Positions 31,799 to 32,067 of a DNA stretch of 32,067 nt are shown piece after piece. The position numbers were made by a program, and so were the translations under genes. Where the stretch lies: positions 1-32,067 of the forward strand of contig JAHQVX010000085.1 of the NCBI GenBank assembly GCA_019634125.1. The letters are read 5' to 3'. Source of the DNA: Saprospiraceae bacterium. GTDB lineage: Bacteria > Bacteroidota > Bacteroidia > Chitinophagales > JAHQVX01. Numbering within the stretch: the stretch's first letter is position 1; every line of letters begins with the position of its first letter. Below the pieces are notes generated by a model that was not told the origin of the DNA, made no database searches, and saw only the letters and a program-made list of their open reading frames with translations.

Positions 31799-32067
31799 TT
31801 AGGAAAAACTTACAGATTCGCCTTCTTTTGTGGGATTATATTGCTGAAAAAGTGCTTCAAAATTGGCCATCATGTTTTTTAGAAACGGCAGAACTTGCTC
31901 TACGATGGTTAAGATGGAAGGGGTGTAGCTATCGATCACGGGGAGCAGGCTAGAGCTGGTTGTGAGTTGTTCGGATAAGATGTTGAATCCGTTGATATAC
32001 CATAGCGCTAAGCTGAGTACGGTAAAGGCTAAAGCGGCGCCGATGGCGCCGCCTACCACCTTGTTCA
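31799..32067 (-). CDS. CvpA-like membrane protein, 3' part
   Basis: The frame is open from the stop at 31799 to the window end and reads NKVVGGAIGAALAFTVLSLALWYINGF, then a polar region and a final short helix ending in PTKEGESVSFS. The glycine-rich helix followed by an LS-rich one resembles the C-terminal part of CvpA family membrane proteins, which some Bacteroidota carry near hydrolase and nadK-type genes. The real start lies outside the window; the GTG used by the ORF track is not reliable. The identification is tentative. A palindrome with an 8-bp stem encodes GGAIGAAL. Confidence 0.6.
   Translation of the reverse strand, partial: NKVVGGAIGAALAFTVLSLALWYINGFNILSEQLTTSSSLLPVIDSYTPSILTIVEQVLPFLKNMMANFEALFQQYNPTKEGESVSFS
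32034..32052. repeat. Perfect palindrome in the cvpA-like gene (8-bp stem, GAT loop)
   Basis: GCGGCGCC, loop GAT, exact complement, encoding GGAIGAA in the last membrane-helix pair. The tip is GCC-GAT-GGC. Confidence 0.6.

Overview
The window is chromosomal DNA from a member of the Bacteroidota, most likely a marine flavobacterial or cryomorph-like lineage; the rank below phylum is a guess. The evidence is the PorG-uppS-bamA-ompH-ompH-murI gene order, lipoproteins with acidic (S/N)-D-D tails after the lipid cysteine, almost no Shine-Dalgarno sequences, and repeated TAnnTTTG promoter boxes close to start codons. I see no rRNA, tRNA, CRISPR array or prophage.

Layout. (1) 1-1174 is a small accessory region: a REP-associated tyrosine transposase (RAYT) gene framed by three copies of a two-hairpin REP element, with three orphan 3' gene tails beside the REPs. 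A secreted protein of unknown function follows (1171-1659). (2) 1693-7904 (minus) is a haem-precursor operon, hemA-hemC-hemD-hemE-hemF-hemB. It is interrupted between hemF and hemB by a four-helix-bundle (S23/IVP family) ORF that sits exactly between 19-bp inverted repeats. (3) 8064-10918 (minus) carries hflX, a LolC/E-type permease and rbfA, with an MsbA-like ABC exporter divergent from rbfA (10996-12840). (4) 12896-17900 is a lineage-specific block. Two paralogous 85-residue membrane proteins bracket a protein-kinase-like protein and a two-gene lipoprotein operon (a seven-repeat propeller protein and a thrombospondin-3/choice-of-anchor-B protein). (5) 18041-20050 is a lone urocanate hydratase, divergent from a lipoprotein with three Cys/His-rich repeats, which converges on a SPOR-like membrane protein. 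(6) 21650-31739 (minus) is an envelope-biogenesis run: hydrolase, CBS protein, a short Omp85 protein, nadK, porG, uppS, bamA, two ompH/skp genes and murI. The window ends inside a cvpA-like gene.

How the genes work together. The hem genes take glutamyl-tRNA to protoporphyrinogen precursors (hemL, hemG/Y and hemH are not here). The envelope run links lipid-carrier synthesis (UppS), peptidoglycan precursor supply (MurI), outer-membrane protein assembly (BamA, Skp) and type IX secretion (PorG).

The two most interesting signals are the inverted-repeat-bounded S23 ORF in the hem operon, and about ten near-perfect palindromes (stems of 8-12 bp, loops of 0-4 nt, often GCC-NNN-GGC at the tip) scattered inside conserved coding genes and two intergenic gaps, far more than chance predicts.
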